Source: an uncultured archaeon (GTDB lineage: Archaea; Thermoproteota; Nitrososphaeria_A; Caldarchaeales; Wolframiiraptoraceae). Taken from it: a DNA stretch of 64,000 bases. Made by a program: the position numbers and the translations under genes. The stretch spans positions 118,715-182,714 of the forward strand of contig CALKCF010000007.1 of assembly GCA_938083505.1 (NCBI GenBank), given 5' to 3'. Positions 1-9,848 of this stretch are shown here, piece by piece. The notes beneath the pieces are model-generated. The model worked only from the letters and a program-made list of their open reading frames with translations, made no database searches and had not been told where the DNA came from. Within the stretch, counting starts at the first letter, position 1. Each line of letters opens with the position of its first letter.

Positions 1-1
1 T

Positions 2-388
2 CTTAGAACACATTCAAAACAAGTAATGTTAGGAGATTTGAATGTTAGAATAGAGCCACAATATGTGGAGACTCTTGCTAAGAATGTTGACTATTTTACG
101 ATTAGAACATCTTCATGGTTAGACATACTTTACCCTGACAACTTTAATAATGTCACGTTTAACAATTATAAAGAACGTTTACCCGAACTACTGTCCTCTA
201 TACCAGAGGATGTAAAACATAAGGTGCTTTTTAGTATTAACGCCATAGATATCGCAGATGGTTGGATGACTCCAGCAATAGCGCTTCAAGAAGATATAGA
301 TGCTTCATCAAAGTTTAAAATGAACGGGTATGTGATATATCACACAAACAAGTACTTACCATATAGAATAACTCCTTCAACTAAGTAA
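2..388 (+). CDS. C-terminal part of a hypothetical protein, truncated by the window edge
   Basis: Reading frame is open upstream of the listed ATG back to the window start; no family recognised. Confidence 0.5.
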   Translation, partial: LRTHSKQVMLGDLNVRIEPQYVETLAKNVDYFTIRTSSWLDILYPDNFNNVTFNNYKERLPELLSSIPEDVKHKVLFSINAIDIADGWMTPAIALQEDIDASSKFKMNGYVIYHTNKYLPYRITPSTK

Positions 389-404
389 AGAATGTTCAAA
401 CTTA

Positions 405-869
405 TTACTGCTGTAGCCTCCTCCACTTAGGCACATGGGGATATATCTTTCCGTCTACCGAAACCCGTCCGCATCCTAAACACAGATCCTTATAAAACGC
501 AACAACATACCTTGCCGTGATAAACTTCTCAAGTTGTAGTGGTGCTCCCTCCATCCAGAGCTTACTCTGCTCTTTAGTTAGTTCTATTCGGTTCTTCTTA
601 ATTCTGTTACAGAGAAGCTGTGAACCTTCAATCGAAAGCACAACGTCATTCCCCTTAACTTTTGCTACATATAAACCCAATGAATGTACACCTTGCATTT
701 TTTCCGCGACCCTTATCGTATCATTCGTCGTCAGTCTAATTTTACCTTCACCAACTTGAATCAAAACTTTATCTGAAAAATCTTCAGCATCATAACACCT
801 CTTGAGCATTGCTTGGAAGGCTGACTTTTTTGAAGAGTTTAACAAAACTATTTTTTCATCAACTATCAC
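405..869 (-). CDS. PUA-like RNA-binding protein, RsmF/NOL1-associated C-terminal-type domain
   Basis: 154 aa; CxxCGRV...YPHVPKWRR C-terminus typical of NOL1/NOP2/Sun-associated domains; overlaps the downstream end of the NSUN-type methyltransferase gene. Confidence 0.65.
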   Translation of the reverse strand: MIVDEKIVLLNSSKKSAFQAMLKRCYDAEDFSDKVLIQVGEGKIRLTTNDTIRVAEKMQGVHSLGLYVAKVKGNDVVLSIEGSQLLCNRIKKNRIELTKEQSKLWMEGAPLQLEKFITARYVVAFYKDLCLGCGRVSVDGKIYPHVPKWRRLQQ

Positions 870-1800
870 CTTCTTTTACTATCTTTGCTATAAAGAACCC
901 CTCAGCTTCATGTTCATATGGATAAACTCTTACACATCGTTCGAGCTCAGGGTTGTACTTATTGTGTTGCCATTCCAGAAGTCCTTTGTTTATTTTTAAC
1001 CCCTCAAGTCGTATGTTCTCTAAGCGCGCATTAGGTTTATTTGCAAGAAGACGATCTATGACCCATTCGTTCTCCTGCGGGCTGAGCGTGCATGTGGCGT
1101 AGATCATTATGCCACCAACCTTCAAACATTCAAAGCCAGAGATAGCTAGGCTGAGCTGAAGTTTAGACAATCGCTCGGAAGTCCGAAAGCTCCATTTTTT
1201 TGCAGCACTCCAATCTTTGCTTACTATACCGAGTGATGTACACGGCGCGTCAACAAGAACTTTGTCAAAAAATCCTTTGGCCCATAATGGAAATTTCCTA
1301 CCATCGACCTGCGTGATAATACAGTTTATAACCCCGCACCTTTGAACATTAGAAGAGAGCGCCCTTATCCTCTTAATGTTCACATCATTTGCGACTATTA
1401 CACCCTCTCCTTGTAAAGCTTGTGCTATCTGTGTAGTTTTGCTACCTGGAGCGGCACAAAGGTCTAGAACGAGTTCACCAGGTTTAGGTGATAGTACCTC
1501 AACCGGAGCCATGGATACTGCGCCTTGAATGTATATTAGACCAAGCATATGCTCGAGCGTGTTTGAGACATTAACGTCGTTTACGACCCAATACCCATAT
1601 CTTGCCCAAGGTATCTTTTTAAGCTCTATACTCCTTTCTCTTAGCATGCTTAGCACATACTCCTCTCTGGCCTTTAATGTGTTGATTCTAATGGATTGTC
1701 GTATCGGTTTTTGATAACTTTCTAGCAAACTTTTAACATCTATATCCGGTATGCTGTACAAAAGGTTTCTGAGGTCCTCACTTATATTAATGGTGCTCAA
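859..1800 (-). CDS. NOL1/NOP2/Sun family RNA m5C methyltransferase
   Basis: Motifs DLCAAPGSKTTQIA, DAPCTSLG, YATCTLSPQENEWVI. Confidence 0.93.
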   Translation of the reverse strand: MSTINISEDLRNLLYSIPDIDVKSLLESYQKPIRQSIRINTLKAREEYVLSMLRERSIELKKIPWARYGYWVVNDVNVSNTLEHMLGLIYIQGAVSMAPVEVLSPKPGELVLDLCAAPGSKTTQIAQALQGEGVIVANDVNIKRIRALSSNVQRCGVINCIITQVDGRKFPLWAKGFFDKVLVDAPCTSLGIVSKDWSAAKKWSFRTSERLSKLQLSLAISGFECLKVGGIMIYATCTLSPQENEWVIDRLLANKPNARLENIRLEGLKINKGLLEWQHNKYNPELERCVRVYPYEHEAEGFFIAKIVKEGDS

Positions 1801-1824
1801 TGTTCATCACACGAGTTATTGCAC

Positions 1825-2448
1825 CTACTTGAATACTTCTCCAGTTTTGTCGGCCCATATTACGAGATCAAGGACCTCTGGCCTCATATTCAAATCCTTA
1901 GCAAATTCTATAAACTTCTTTTCAAGTTTCAGGTACGTTCTTTTTGTTAAAATTTTTGGAACTTCTTCTACAATCCCAGCCTCTTTCATACCTCTCAGTA
2001 TGTGTCTATCCAAAACAGACAATCCTTCATAACCAATGTTCCTCAAAAAATGGCTCGCCTCTTTATAACCCAAGCCCTTTATGTTTTTAACGAGCCACTC
2101 TCTTGCCTTAAAACCATCTGGAGGTAAATTCCTTAACGACTTCAAATAATTCCTTGCAGCAATTATATATTTAGCCTTTGACCTGGGAAATCGAACACCA
2201 GTCTTCCTTAATACGGATGTTATACTATCTTCGTCACCATAAAGTAGTAATGATTCTTTCTTTAGGATTGATATTGCCGCGTCTGCAGCCCTCGCTCTAG
2301 TCTGAGGAGTACACAGACAAAAACAAAGCTCCGCAAATATTTCCTCATCGCTTTTTTGTAAAACATCTTTAAATTCCCTAAGCCTGTCCTCTATCTCTTC
2401 ACGCCTCTCTTCGTAAATCTTCAAATACCTGCTAGCAGCATCATTCAT
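1825..2448 (-). CDS. ogg: N-glycosylase/DNA lyase, Ogg2-type 8-oxoguanine glycosylase
   Basis: LCTPQTRARAADAA, HhH IKGLGYKEASHFLRNIG, catalytic Asp context VLDRHILR; start trimmed to MNDAAS to abut the upstream gene. Confidence 0.88.
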   Translation of the reverse strand: MNDAASRYLKIYEERREEIEDRLREFKDVLQKSDEEIFAELCFCLCTPQTRARAADAAISILKKESLLLYGDEDSITSVLRKTGVRFPRSKAKYIIAARNYLKSLRNLPPDGFKAREWLVKNIKGLGYKEASHFLRNIGYEGLSVLDRHILRGMKEAGIVEEVPKILTKRTYLKLEKKFIEFAKDLNMRPEVLDLVIWADKTGEVFK

Positions 2449-2449
2449 G

Positions 2450-3934
2450 CTATTTGTTTTTCTCAACTCTTGGTATATGTAGTTGTTTATCGGAAAGTTC
2501 GAAAAATAGCCTAGTTTTGCCCATCGTCTCCACATCGACTTCCCTAACCTTGACAACGACTGGTATGTCCCTGACCAAATATCCTATAAGTAAGCAGTAA
2601 CGCGGAGGTAGGGATGCTGCCATTATCTTCACACTTTCAGAATCTATGCGTGAAGTTTTTGCTATCGCTTCTAAATCAGCTTCGTTAGTGAAGTTAAAAA
2701 GAATTATGTTATCCGCCTGTCTGTATATTGTTTCAGGGATAGAATCGGGCTGATTCGTCACAAAGATTGGTGATAAACCTAAATGTCTCATTCTTGTCAC
2801 TATGTCATCCCAGTACGTGTCCCTTAAATAAAGATGTGCCTCTTCAGCCACAAGGAATATTGGGGGCAACTTCTTTGCTTGCAATAATTCAGTAAGTTTA
2901 CTAACTAAATATTCGACAACCATCCTTCTCGTCGGAGGTAGCAGGTCTCTTAGGTTAACTACGAGCATTTTACCGTCAATACATTTGATAATTTTCTCAA
3001 AAGACGTTACGCAATCCTCATCATCTGTAATAATGCCTGTAGCCTCTATTGCCATAAGCCTACTCATCAATGCCTCTTTTACGGACTCATGTAGCTGTGT
3101 CTTTTGAATAACATCTATTAAATCTCTAAGGGTAACCTTACCCTTATTCCTTTTCAGAACGTTCCATATCCTAAAGAATTCCCGACTACTACTTGATGGT
3201 GTATCGTAGACGTGAATTAGTATATCCATAAAGGTCCTAAGGCCAACATCCTCCGTCCTAACTTTGAAGTTCTTACCAGGCTCCAGCACTTCATGCCGAA
3301 GGGCTATATTGCTCTGACTTCCATCAACCTTTCTCTTCAGATTTACGTATTCTCCGTTAATATCAAGCACTATAACCAAGGCCCCATACTCAACCAATGT
3401 AGTTGATATTAGCTTCGTTATGTGAGATTTTCCGGTTTCTTTCTTCCCAGTTATTATGGTCAATCTACCATCGAAGGATTCTGCATCAACCCAAAAGTCT
3501 TCCCCTCCTACTGTTCCAATGTGTACTTTTCGCTTACCCAGTAACTTCATTACGTTCCTTAATAAGTCGGCTTTCGCGACGGAGATGTTTGACCTAAATC
3601 TTGAAGGGAGCCATGAACTATTATTCGCAATTCTATCTCCATCTACAATGCACCTTATCTTACACCTTATCATTCTCGCTTCCTTTATCATAATTGTCAG
3701 CGAGCCTGTATCAAATGGGTCGAAGATGTTTTCATGATTCACGATTTCTAGCGAAACTTCGCGTAACATGTCTTCTAGTATGCCAGGAATATCTGCATAG
3801 TTTACATCTATCACTTGAGCAAGTATAAACTTATCTCCTTCGCTTAGTAAAAGATACTGACCTTTTTCCACCAGAATTTCTTGAGGAAATGCCAATACAT
3901 CCAACGTGTCTTTTTGCTTAGAAAAAATCTTCAT
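2450..3934 (-). CDS. herA: HerA-like ATPase (DUF87/HAS-barrel)
   Basis: Walker A ITGKKETGKSH, Walker B PPIFLVAEEAH, sensor VTNQPDSIP; adjacent to NurA. Confidence 0.85.
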   Translation of the reverse strand: MKIFSKQKDTLDVLAFPQEILVEKGQYLLLSEGDKFILAQVIDVNYADIPGILEDMLREVSLEIVNHENIFDPFDTGSLTIMIKEARMIRCKIRCIVDGDRIANNSSWLPSRFRSNISVAKADLLRNVMKLLGKRKVHIGTVGGEDFWVDAESFDGRLTIITGKKETGKSHITKLISTTLVEYGALVIVLDINGEYVNLKRKVDGSQSNIALRHEVLEPGKNFKVRTEDVGLRTFMDILIHVYDTPSSSSREFFRIWNVLKRNKGKVTLRDLIDVIQKTQLHESVKEALMSRLMAIEATGIITDDEDCVTSFEKIIKCIDGKMLVVNLRDLLPPTRRMVVEYLVSKLTELLQAKKLPPIFLVAEEAHLYLRDTYWDDIVTRMRHLGLSPIFVTNQPDSIPETIYRQADNIILFNFTNEADLEAIAKTSRIDSESVKIMAASLPPRYCLLIGYLVRDIPVVVKVREVDVETMGKTRLFFELSDKQLHIPRVEKNK

Positions 3935-3936
3935 AT

Positions 3937-4998
3937 CTAATGCCCGTCTAACGGATTGAAAAGGCTACTCCTTACATCGCCCATGTTAAAAGAATCTATA
4001 TTGAGCTTCTGCTTTAACAATTTCTGCAAAACTAACACGTCTACCTTATTAAATGTGCAATAATTGTGAGCTAACAATAGCGTCTCCGGATATCCGTATA
4101 TTATAGCATCGCTGCTGAGAAGATTATCAATTATGCACAAGGCATCATCCATTTCCCTTTCACTTACATCAAGCCTATAAGGAAAGAAAGTCCTAGATAG
4201 ATGTGATACTAATATCCTGCCGAATTTATGAATTTTAAGAGAAGAACATACAGCATCGCTTACATCAATAACGCACGGGGGGTCTATATTCGGCACTAGT
4301 GATGTTATCCTAGTTCCCAGATAGGACAAGTATGTCGATTTCGAGAAAGCAAGCACAACGTTGCCGTTTCGTTCAGCCTCATTAAGCGCCTCACGAATTA
4401 ATTGTAAGGAGTTGTCAGCTGGTCCAGCAGTTAACGAACCATCAAACAGTAGTATCGAGTCGGAAAACGCTGATGCTAAAGAACGCTGAAGCCATTTTTC
4501 AAGTAAGCTGCCTATGCTTCTATGTATCGTCTCAAAGCTTTCATTGAACGGCTGACCCTCGACGAGCTCTGACATAAAGGTGAACAAAGGCAGGTTATCT
4601 TCAAAAGATACGAAAAAGATGATGGGGCCAATTATCCATGACTCGATGCTTCCGGATCTTTTTCTCCTTACTACAGAACCCCTTAAAGCAGCGAAGTAAC
4701 CAAAAGGCCCCTCAGACAGCTTTATAACCGAAGTATCACATGCGATCACGTCGCACATCCTACCGGAAGGTCTCACTTTGTAAGCCTTAAGTGGCGGTAT
4801 CTTGTCAAACTCTACTATGACATCATGGCCAATATGATGGTAAAACCCATCAATACTAATGGTTAGTAAGGTCTTTCTTAGGTTTTCTATAGAACCCATC
4901 CCCATTTTAGAAAATGCTTTAAATACCTCTAAGAAGTTCTCAACAATGGGGGTCTCAATGTTTATGAATATGTTCATCCGCTCCTTCAATACTAACAC
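3937..4998 (-). CDS. nurA: NurA-domain 5'-3' nuclease
   Basis: NurA-like acidic motifs (VIACDTSVIKL, LLFDGSLTAGP) and operon with HerA. Confidence 0.75.
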   Translation of the reverse strand: MLVLKERMNIFINIETPIVENFLEVFKAFSKMGMGSIENLRKTLLTISIDGFYHHIGHDVIVEFDKIPPLKAYKVRPSGRMCDVIACDTSVIKLSEGPFGYFAALRGSVVRRKRSGSIESWIIGPIIFFVSFEDNLPLFTFMSELVEGQPFNESFETIHRSIGSLLEKWLQRSLASAFSDSILLFDGSLTAGPADNSLQLIREALNEAERNGNVVLAFSKSTYLSYLGTRITSLVPNIDPPCVIDVSDAVCSSLKIHKFGRILVSHLSRTFFPYRLDVSEREMDDALCIIDNLLSSDAIIYGYPETLLLAHNYCTFNKVDVLVLQKLLKQKLNIDSFNMGDVRSSLFNPLDGH

Positions 4999-5046
4999 TA
5001 CAAATCTATGTGCTTATAAATTTTGCGCAATTTGGGTAATTTGCTC

Positions 5047-5478
5047 ATGTCACAAGAAAGGATAAAGGTTAAGATAACCATAGGAAAGGCGAACGTGGAG
5101 ATAGAAGCACCTCCCGATTTGCTAGAGAGATCTATAAAGGAGGTTATGGCTGCCCTCGGTGTCTCAAATACGTTAGAACCTGAGCCTGAATCCCAAAGGC
5201 GCACAAGGTCAGCCGAGACGTCCACCTGCAGGGGGTTGGTGGAAAGTATACTTAAAGAAGGGTGGTTCTCCACGCCGAGACAGTTGTCGGAGGTTGTGGC
5301 AGAGTTGGCCAGAAGAGGACACCATTACGATCCCACCGCTGTAGCCCACGTTTTATTGGATATGGTAAGGGAGGGTGGCCTAGTTAGAACAGGCCGTCCC
5401 AGAAGGTATTTGTATTCAGAACGGCCCGTATCAGCGGCTAAAGTGGAAACCGAAGAAAGCGAACCCAGAAGCGAGTAG
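5047..5478 (+). CDS. Conserved hypothetical, N-terminal beta-beta-alpha domain plus winged-helix-like C-terminus
   Basis: N-terminus KVKITIGKANVEIEAPPDLLERSIKEVM resembles the two minus-strand neighbours; start trimmed to MSQERIKV. Confidence 0.65.
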   Translation: MSQERIKVKITIGKANVEIEAPPDLLERSIKEVMAALGVSNTLEPEPESQRRTRSAETSTCRGLVESILKEGWFSTPRQLSEVVAELARRGHHYDPTAVAHVLLDMVREGGLVRTGRPRRYLYSERPVSAAKVETEESEPRSE

Positions 5479-5970
5479 TTATGCTTTTTCGACTTTGCCT
5501 TCCACAAACTCCTTAATGCCTAACATTGTTATAACATAGTCCCCTCTATCTAAGCGTCTGATGTAGCCCTTCCGCAAAAGCAGGCTTAGCTTTCCCGATA
5601 TAGTCTTCTCAGGCTTAGCTATACTTTTCGCAAGCTCAGAAGCATTTATGGAGGGCGACTCCGTCAGACCTAGTCCATGTTCGAGATACCTCTTTGTGCA
5701 TAAAAGCATTATCGCCTCTGAAACCGATAAAGTGTTTAGAGGTTTAAGTAAAAAGAAACCTTCTGCCTGATTATAAGCTAGGTACTCTTTCAATTTTTCG
5801 ATTAAATCTTGAATACCTACAGAGTAGCTTATCTTACTTGCAAGCGAGTACGAGGGCATTACCTTCTCCATAAAGAATATTATGCTTTTGTAGACATCCT
5901 CAGGTTTTCCCTCAAAATCTGCCCGGACATCTTTATACTGTATTGAGACCTTCATAAAATCTTCGCCCAT
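5479..5970 (-). CDS. Conserved hypothetical with winged-helix C-terminus, paralogue of neighbours
   Basis: KVSIQYKDVRADFEGKPEDVYKSI N-terminal motif; C-terminal HTH KTISGKLSLLLRKGYIRRLDRGDYVIT. Confidence 0.65.
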   Translation of the reverse strand: MGEDFMKVSIQYKDVRADFEGKPEDVYKSIIFFMEKVMPSYSLASKISYSVGIQDLIEKLKEYLAYNQAEGFFLLKPLNTLSVSEAIMLLCTKRYLEHGLGLTESPSINASELAKSIAKPEKTISGKLSLLLRKGYIRRLDRGDYVITMLGIKEFVEGKVEKA

Positions 5971-5972
5971 GA

Positions 5973-6443
5973 TCAGACCTCCTCTACCAGCATGTTGATG
6001 GCGGATGTATTAAAAATATACCTTCCACTGTTAACCTTTATGACAAGACCAGACTTTCTCATATCGCTTAGCCTAGCTCTCGTAACCCTTTCCTCTAAAC
6101 CCGTGGCTGCCGAAATCTCCTTAGGAGAAAGCGCGTCATTTTCCAGAAGCCCAAGCACCCTACCCACGTATGCGGCCGCAAGACATAGGAGTATTTTTTT
6201 CTTTGCGTCCGCCCGGGTTGAGACGATTATCCTACCATTTGTTATCTGAACATTTCCCGAAAGCAATAAGGCGATGTGGGAAACGTCGGCAGTTCCCATA
6301 AATTTCTTTAATATGGATAGAGACGGATAAAGCTCTGAAAGATACTTGTTAACGCTCATCCATACCTCTTCATAATTTCCGTCAAACTCGACGGAAATGT
6401 CGTCATGTTGTATTCTTATCTTAAGACCTTTCGCATTTTGCAA
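5973..6443 (-). CDS. Conserved hypothetical with winged-helix C-terminus, paralogue of neighbours
   Basis: KIRIQHDDISVEFDGNYEEVWMSV motif; C-terminal HTH EERVTRARLSDMRKSGLVIKVNSGRYIF. Confidence 0.65.
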   Translation of the reverse strand: MQNAKGLKIRIQHDDISVEFDGNYEEVWMSVNKYLSELYPSLSILKKFMGTADVSHIALLLSGNVQITNGRIIVSTRADAKKKILLCLAAAYVGRVLGLLENDALSPKEISAATGLEERVTRARLSDMRKSGLVIKVNSGRYIFNTSAINMLVEEV

Positions 6444-6510
6444 AGTCTTTAACCAATATATGAATTAAGAAATACATACATTAAAATTTATCGTTGTTAA
6501 ATAGTTTTTA

Positions 6511-8427
6511 TTAAAGAGTGTCGGATTTGAGTTCCTGAATCGCCTTTAATAGCATGCTGTTTATGAGTGCGCCATTAACCCTGCCCCTGTAATCTTTCAT
6601 AAGCTTACCCATCAGCTTAGCCACGGCTTTCCTTTCGTCATTAAGAATCTCTTGTTTATGTTCTTTAACGAGTGTCTTAATCTTATCCTCCACCTCTGAA
6701 GTCGGAGGAGACCAAAGACGGAGCTCCTCTATAATTTGCTCAACATTTTGTCCTTTTTGGGCTACGGCCGTTAAGACATCCCTAACAGCTTCCTTCGCGA
6801 CCTTACCACATGACACGAGTTCAAAGAATCTCATCATGTGCGCTTTGGTTATCTTCTCAATATTAATTCCATCCCTCCTTAAACTTCTGAGCAGTTCCGT
6901 CAACGTAGAGGCCACAAGAGTGGGGGGTGCTCCGGTTTTTGAGACGATGTCCTCGAAATCTTCAACCACCTCACTGTCTATAAGGTCATTTGCAAGCTGC
7001 TTGCTAAGCCCATACCTCTCTACGAGTTGTTGAGCCGTCGTGTCCAAAGTGGGTGGAAGCCTTGCTTTTAGAGACTCAATATAATCTTGTGAAATTACAA
7101 TTGGTGGTATGTCAGTCTCTGGATACATCCTTGCTGAGCCCGGCCTCGGCCTCATATAAACGGTTGTCCCATCAGGTCTTGCTGCCCTAGTTTCTTCAGG
7201 CACACCGTCCAAGGCTTCCACAGCTCTTTCTTTAATAACATTTATTGCATCTAATGCTTTGCCTTCTTCAGCTGCCACTATGACCACAGCATCGGATTCT
7301 CCAGCATGCGTTACATCTCTGAGAACCTTGACTTCCTCAACTGTTATTCCATAATTAGGGAGCTCATCCGTATGGAATATACCTTCTACTTCGCTCCATA
7401 CCTTTACCCTTCCTGCAATCTCTGCACCGAGTCTTATACCGGGCGAGGGGTGTAGAGCCAACAATCCAGCAAATCCCTTTAATACTATTGCGTATACAAC
7501 GCCGCCCGCCTCGATCTGTCTTTTGATTACCCTGCTGGAAGTTTTAGAAAATATGGAGGTAACATCAACTGGTTTTGCGCCCCAGATATCTTCTTTTTTA
7601 ACACCACGCTTCAACAATTCCTCTTTTATCCACAAAAGATGCATCTGCCGCTTAACTTCGTTTTCCACAACCTTCTGGATGAGCTCAAGTTCTTGGACAC
7701 CTTTTATCTCAACTGGTGCTCCACCTCGGATTGATATATTCAAATCTTGTCTGACGGTCCCTATACCTCTCTTAACTTTACCCGTTGCCCTTAATATCCT
7801 CCCTATGGCATAAGCTACTTCTATGGCCTCTTCAGGTGATTCAATGACGGGTTCTGTCGAAACTTCTATCAATGGTATGCCGAGTCTTGATAGGTCGTAA
7901 TGAACCTCGTCCTTTCTAACCTCTATTATCCTAGCGGCATCTTCCTCGAGCGTTATTGCTTGTATGGGTATTATTTTGTTCTTTATCTTTATTTGTCCTC
8001 CTATTGCGACTACACACGTGCGCTGGAACCCTGTCGTGTTAGAACCGTCTATGACTATCTTACGCATTACATGCACCTCATCAACCGGTTTAGAGTCAAG
8101 TAAAAGAGCAACTGTAAGGGCCACTTCAAGAGCCTCAGGATTTAAGTTATGCGGAGGTTCCTCGTCCATCTCGACCAGGCAAACATTTTTGAGATCTGCA
8201 TGGTAGATTATCGTCTTTCTTTTTCTTGATTCAAACATTGCAGCTGCGTCTACCATACCCAATTCGCTTTGAACTTCTCTCAGCCTTCTCATGAAAGTTA
8301 TGCTTTCTGCACCTTCAACAGCCTCCGTAGGACAGTCGCAAAACAACTTCTTTTTTGTGTTTAGTTGCCTATGTATCTCCAGACCGACTTTTAACCCTAC
8401 TTTCGAGTAATCCTCCATATTCACCAC
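6511..8427 (-). CDS. gatE: Glutamyl-tRNA(Gln) amidotransferase subunit E
   Basis: KVGLEIHRQLNTKKKLFCDCPTE and the GatB/E organisation; 638 aa; overlaps gatD. Confidence 0.97.
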   Translation of the reverse strand: MVNMEDYSKVGLKVGLEIHRQLNTKKKLFCDCPTEAVEGAESITFMRRLREVQSELGMVDAAAMFESRKRKTIIYHADLKNVCLVEMDEEPPHNLNPEALEVALTVALLLDSKPVDEVHVMRKIVIDGSNTTGFQRTCVVAIGGQIKIKNKIIPIQAITLEEDAARIIEVRKDEVHYDLSRLGIPLIEVSTEPVIESPEEAIEVAYAIGRILRATGKVKRGIGTVRQDLNISIRGGAPVEIKGVQELELIQKVVENEVKRQMHLLWIKEELLKRGVKKEDIWGAKPVDVTSIFSKTSSRVIKRQIEAGGVVYAIVLKGFAGLLALHPSPGIRLGAEIAGRVKVWSEVEGIFHTDELPNYGITVEEVKVLRDVTHAGESDAVVIVAAEEGKALDAINVIKERAVEALDGVPEETRAARPDGTTVYMRPRPGSARMYPETDIPPIVISQDYIESLKARLPPTLDTTAQQLVERYGLSKQLANDLIDSEVVEDFEDIVSKTGAPPTLVASTLTELLRSLRRDGINIEKITKAHMMRFFELVSCGKVAKEAVRDVLTAVAQKGQNVEQIIEELRLWSPPTSEVEDKIKTLVKEHKQEILNDERKAVAKLMGKLMKDYRGRVNGALINSMLLKAIQELKSDTL

Positions 8428-9761
8428 GAGCCAGTATTGGGCAAACTTCTCGAATAAATCTCTCCGGCGATATTCGTCAGCATAAGTTTTTTAACTTCAT
8501 CCAATTCGGCACCGTCAGCAAGGTTGCCGAATGTCCACATAAGCTTAACGAGTGCAACCTCGGATAGCATGTCATCAAGCGGAACCACACCTGCTTTTTG
8601 TAAATCCCTGCCACTATCATATACATTCATATTGACCCTTCCGAACTTACACTGAGATGTCATACCTATGAATATGCCATCCTTCGTTAGCTCCCTTATA
8701 ACTGGTACCCAATCTGAGGAAACATGCCCTAATCCTGTCCCCTCTATTATGAAACCCTTTGTTCCCTTCTCGGCTAGAATTGTTAGTATGTCGGGTTTCA
8801 TGGATGGGAAGAACTTAATGAGAAATGCTCTCTCATCAAACTTTGGTTTATAGATATACTCACTAGACCCCCTTGGGTTTAGATCGTTAGCCACTATCTT
8901 AAGCTCACCATGCTGATAGTAAGCAATTGGTTGCGAATTTACTGAACGGAAGGCATCCCTGCTACTTGTATGTAGCTTGATGACCCTAGTACCCCTATGT
9001 ATGGCTATAACGTCGTCGGAGTGCCATTTATGCATAGCAACAACAACTTCACCGAAAGGCGCTCTGGCTGCTGTTGCGACAGCTGCAATTAAGTTAGTAG
9101 CAGCATCGCTTGAAGGTCTGTCCGAAGACCTTTGCGCACCAACAAGAACGATTGGAATAGGTGGCCTCTGGAGTGCGAAGCTAAGTGCCGCAGCCGTATA
9201 TCCCATAGTATCTGTGCCATGCGTTAAGACCACACCATCTATGCTTTTACGAATAAAGCGGTCTATAGCTTCGGCCATTCCGATCCAATGTTGAATGCGA
9301 ACGTTCTCACTAAACACGTTATATAGCGCCTCGGTGTTTATATTCGCGATTTCTACAAGTTCGGGAATTATTGCTAGAAGATCGTTCGCGTCTAAAGCGG
9401 GCCTAACTGCTCCAGTCCTATATTCTACTCTGCTGGCTATAGTTCCGCCTGTACTGATTATGACAACATTTGGAAGGTCACTTACAGTTTGTGGTTTAGG
9501 CAGTCGCACGAACGTCGGCTTTACTCCAGCAGAAATTTTAGATATAGTGGTACTCTCTGTCACCCTTATGCCTATGTTATAGCCATTAGGCAGTTTTAGC
9601 GTTATGTGTTTTGGGTCTGCCAGCTCGTATCTAACCATCAGTATACCTCTATATCTTCTGCCGTTTGATACTACCTCGACTTCATCTCCGACACTTACGT
9701 TTTCCCGCTCTAGAAGTTCCTTTATAATGCCTGAGTATCCATGCAACTCTGATGCATTCAT
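8421..9761 (-). CDS. gatD: Glutamyl-tRNA(Gln) amidotransferase subunit D (asparaginase-like)
   Basis: VVIISTGGTIASRVEYRTGAV and GVVLTHGTDTMGYTA asparaginase motifs; next to gatE. Confidence 0.97.
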   Translation of the reverse strand: MNASELHGYSGIIKELLERENVSVGDEVEVVSNGRRYRGILMVRYELADPKHITLKLPNGYNIGIRVTESTTISKISAGVKPTFVRLPKPQTVSDLPNVVIISTGGTIASRVEYRTGAVRPALDANDLLAIIPELVEIANINTEALYNVFSENVRIQHWIGMAEAIDRFIRKSIDGVVLTHGTDTMGYTAAALSFALQRPPIPIVLVGAQRSSDRPSSDAATNLIAAVATAARAPFGEVVVAMHKWHSDDVIAIHRGTRVIKLHTSSRDAFRSVNSQPIAYYQHGELKIVANDLNPRGSSEYIYKPKFDERAFLIKFFPSMKPDILTILAEKGTKGFIIEGTGLGHVSSDWVPVIRELTKDGIFIGMTSQCKFGRVNMNVYDSGRDLQKAGVVPLDDMLSEVALVKLMWTFGNLADGAELDEVKKLMLTNIAGEIYSRSLPNTGSW

Positions 9762-9848
9762 GCAGTCCGACTTACGCTTTATTTACACGATATATTAACT
9801 TATTGTGTTACGAAAGTTTTTATAAGAATTGTTACAGGTATTCTCGAA

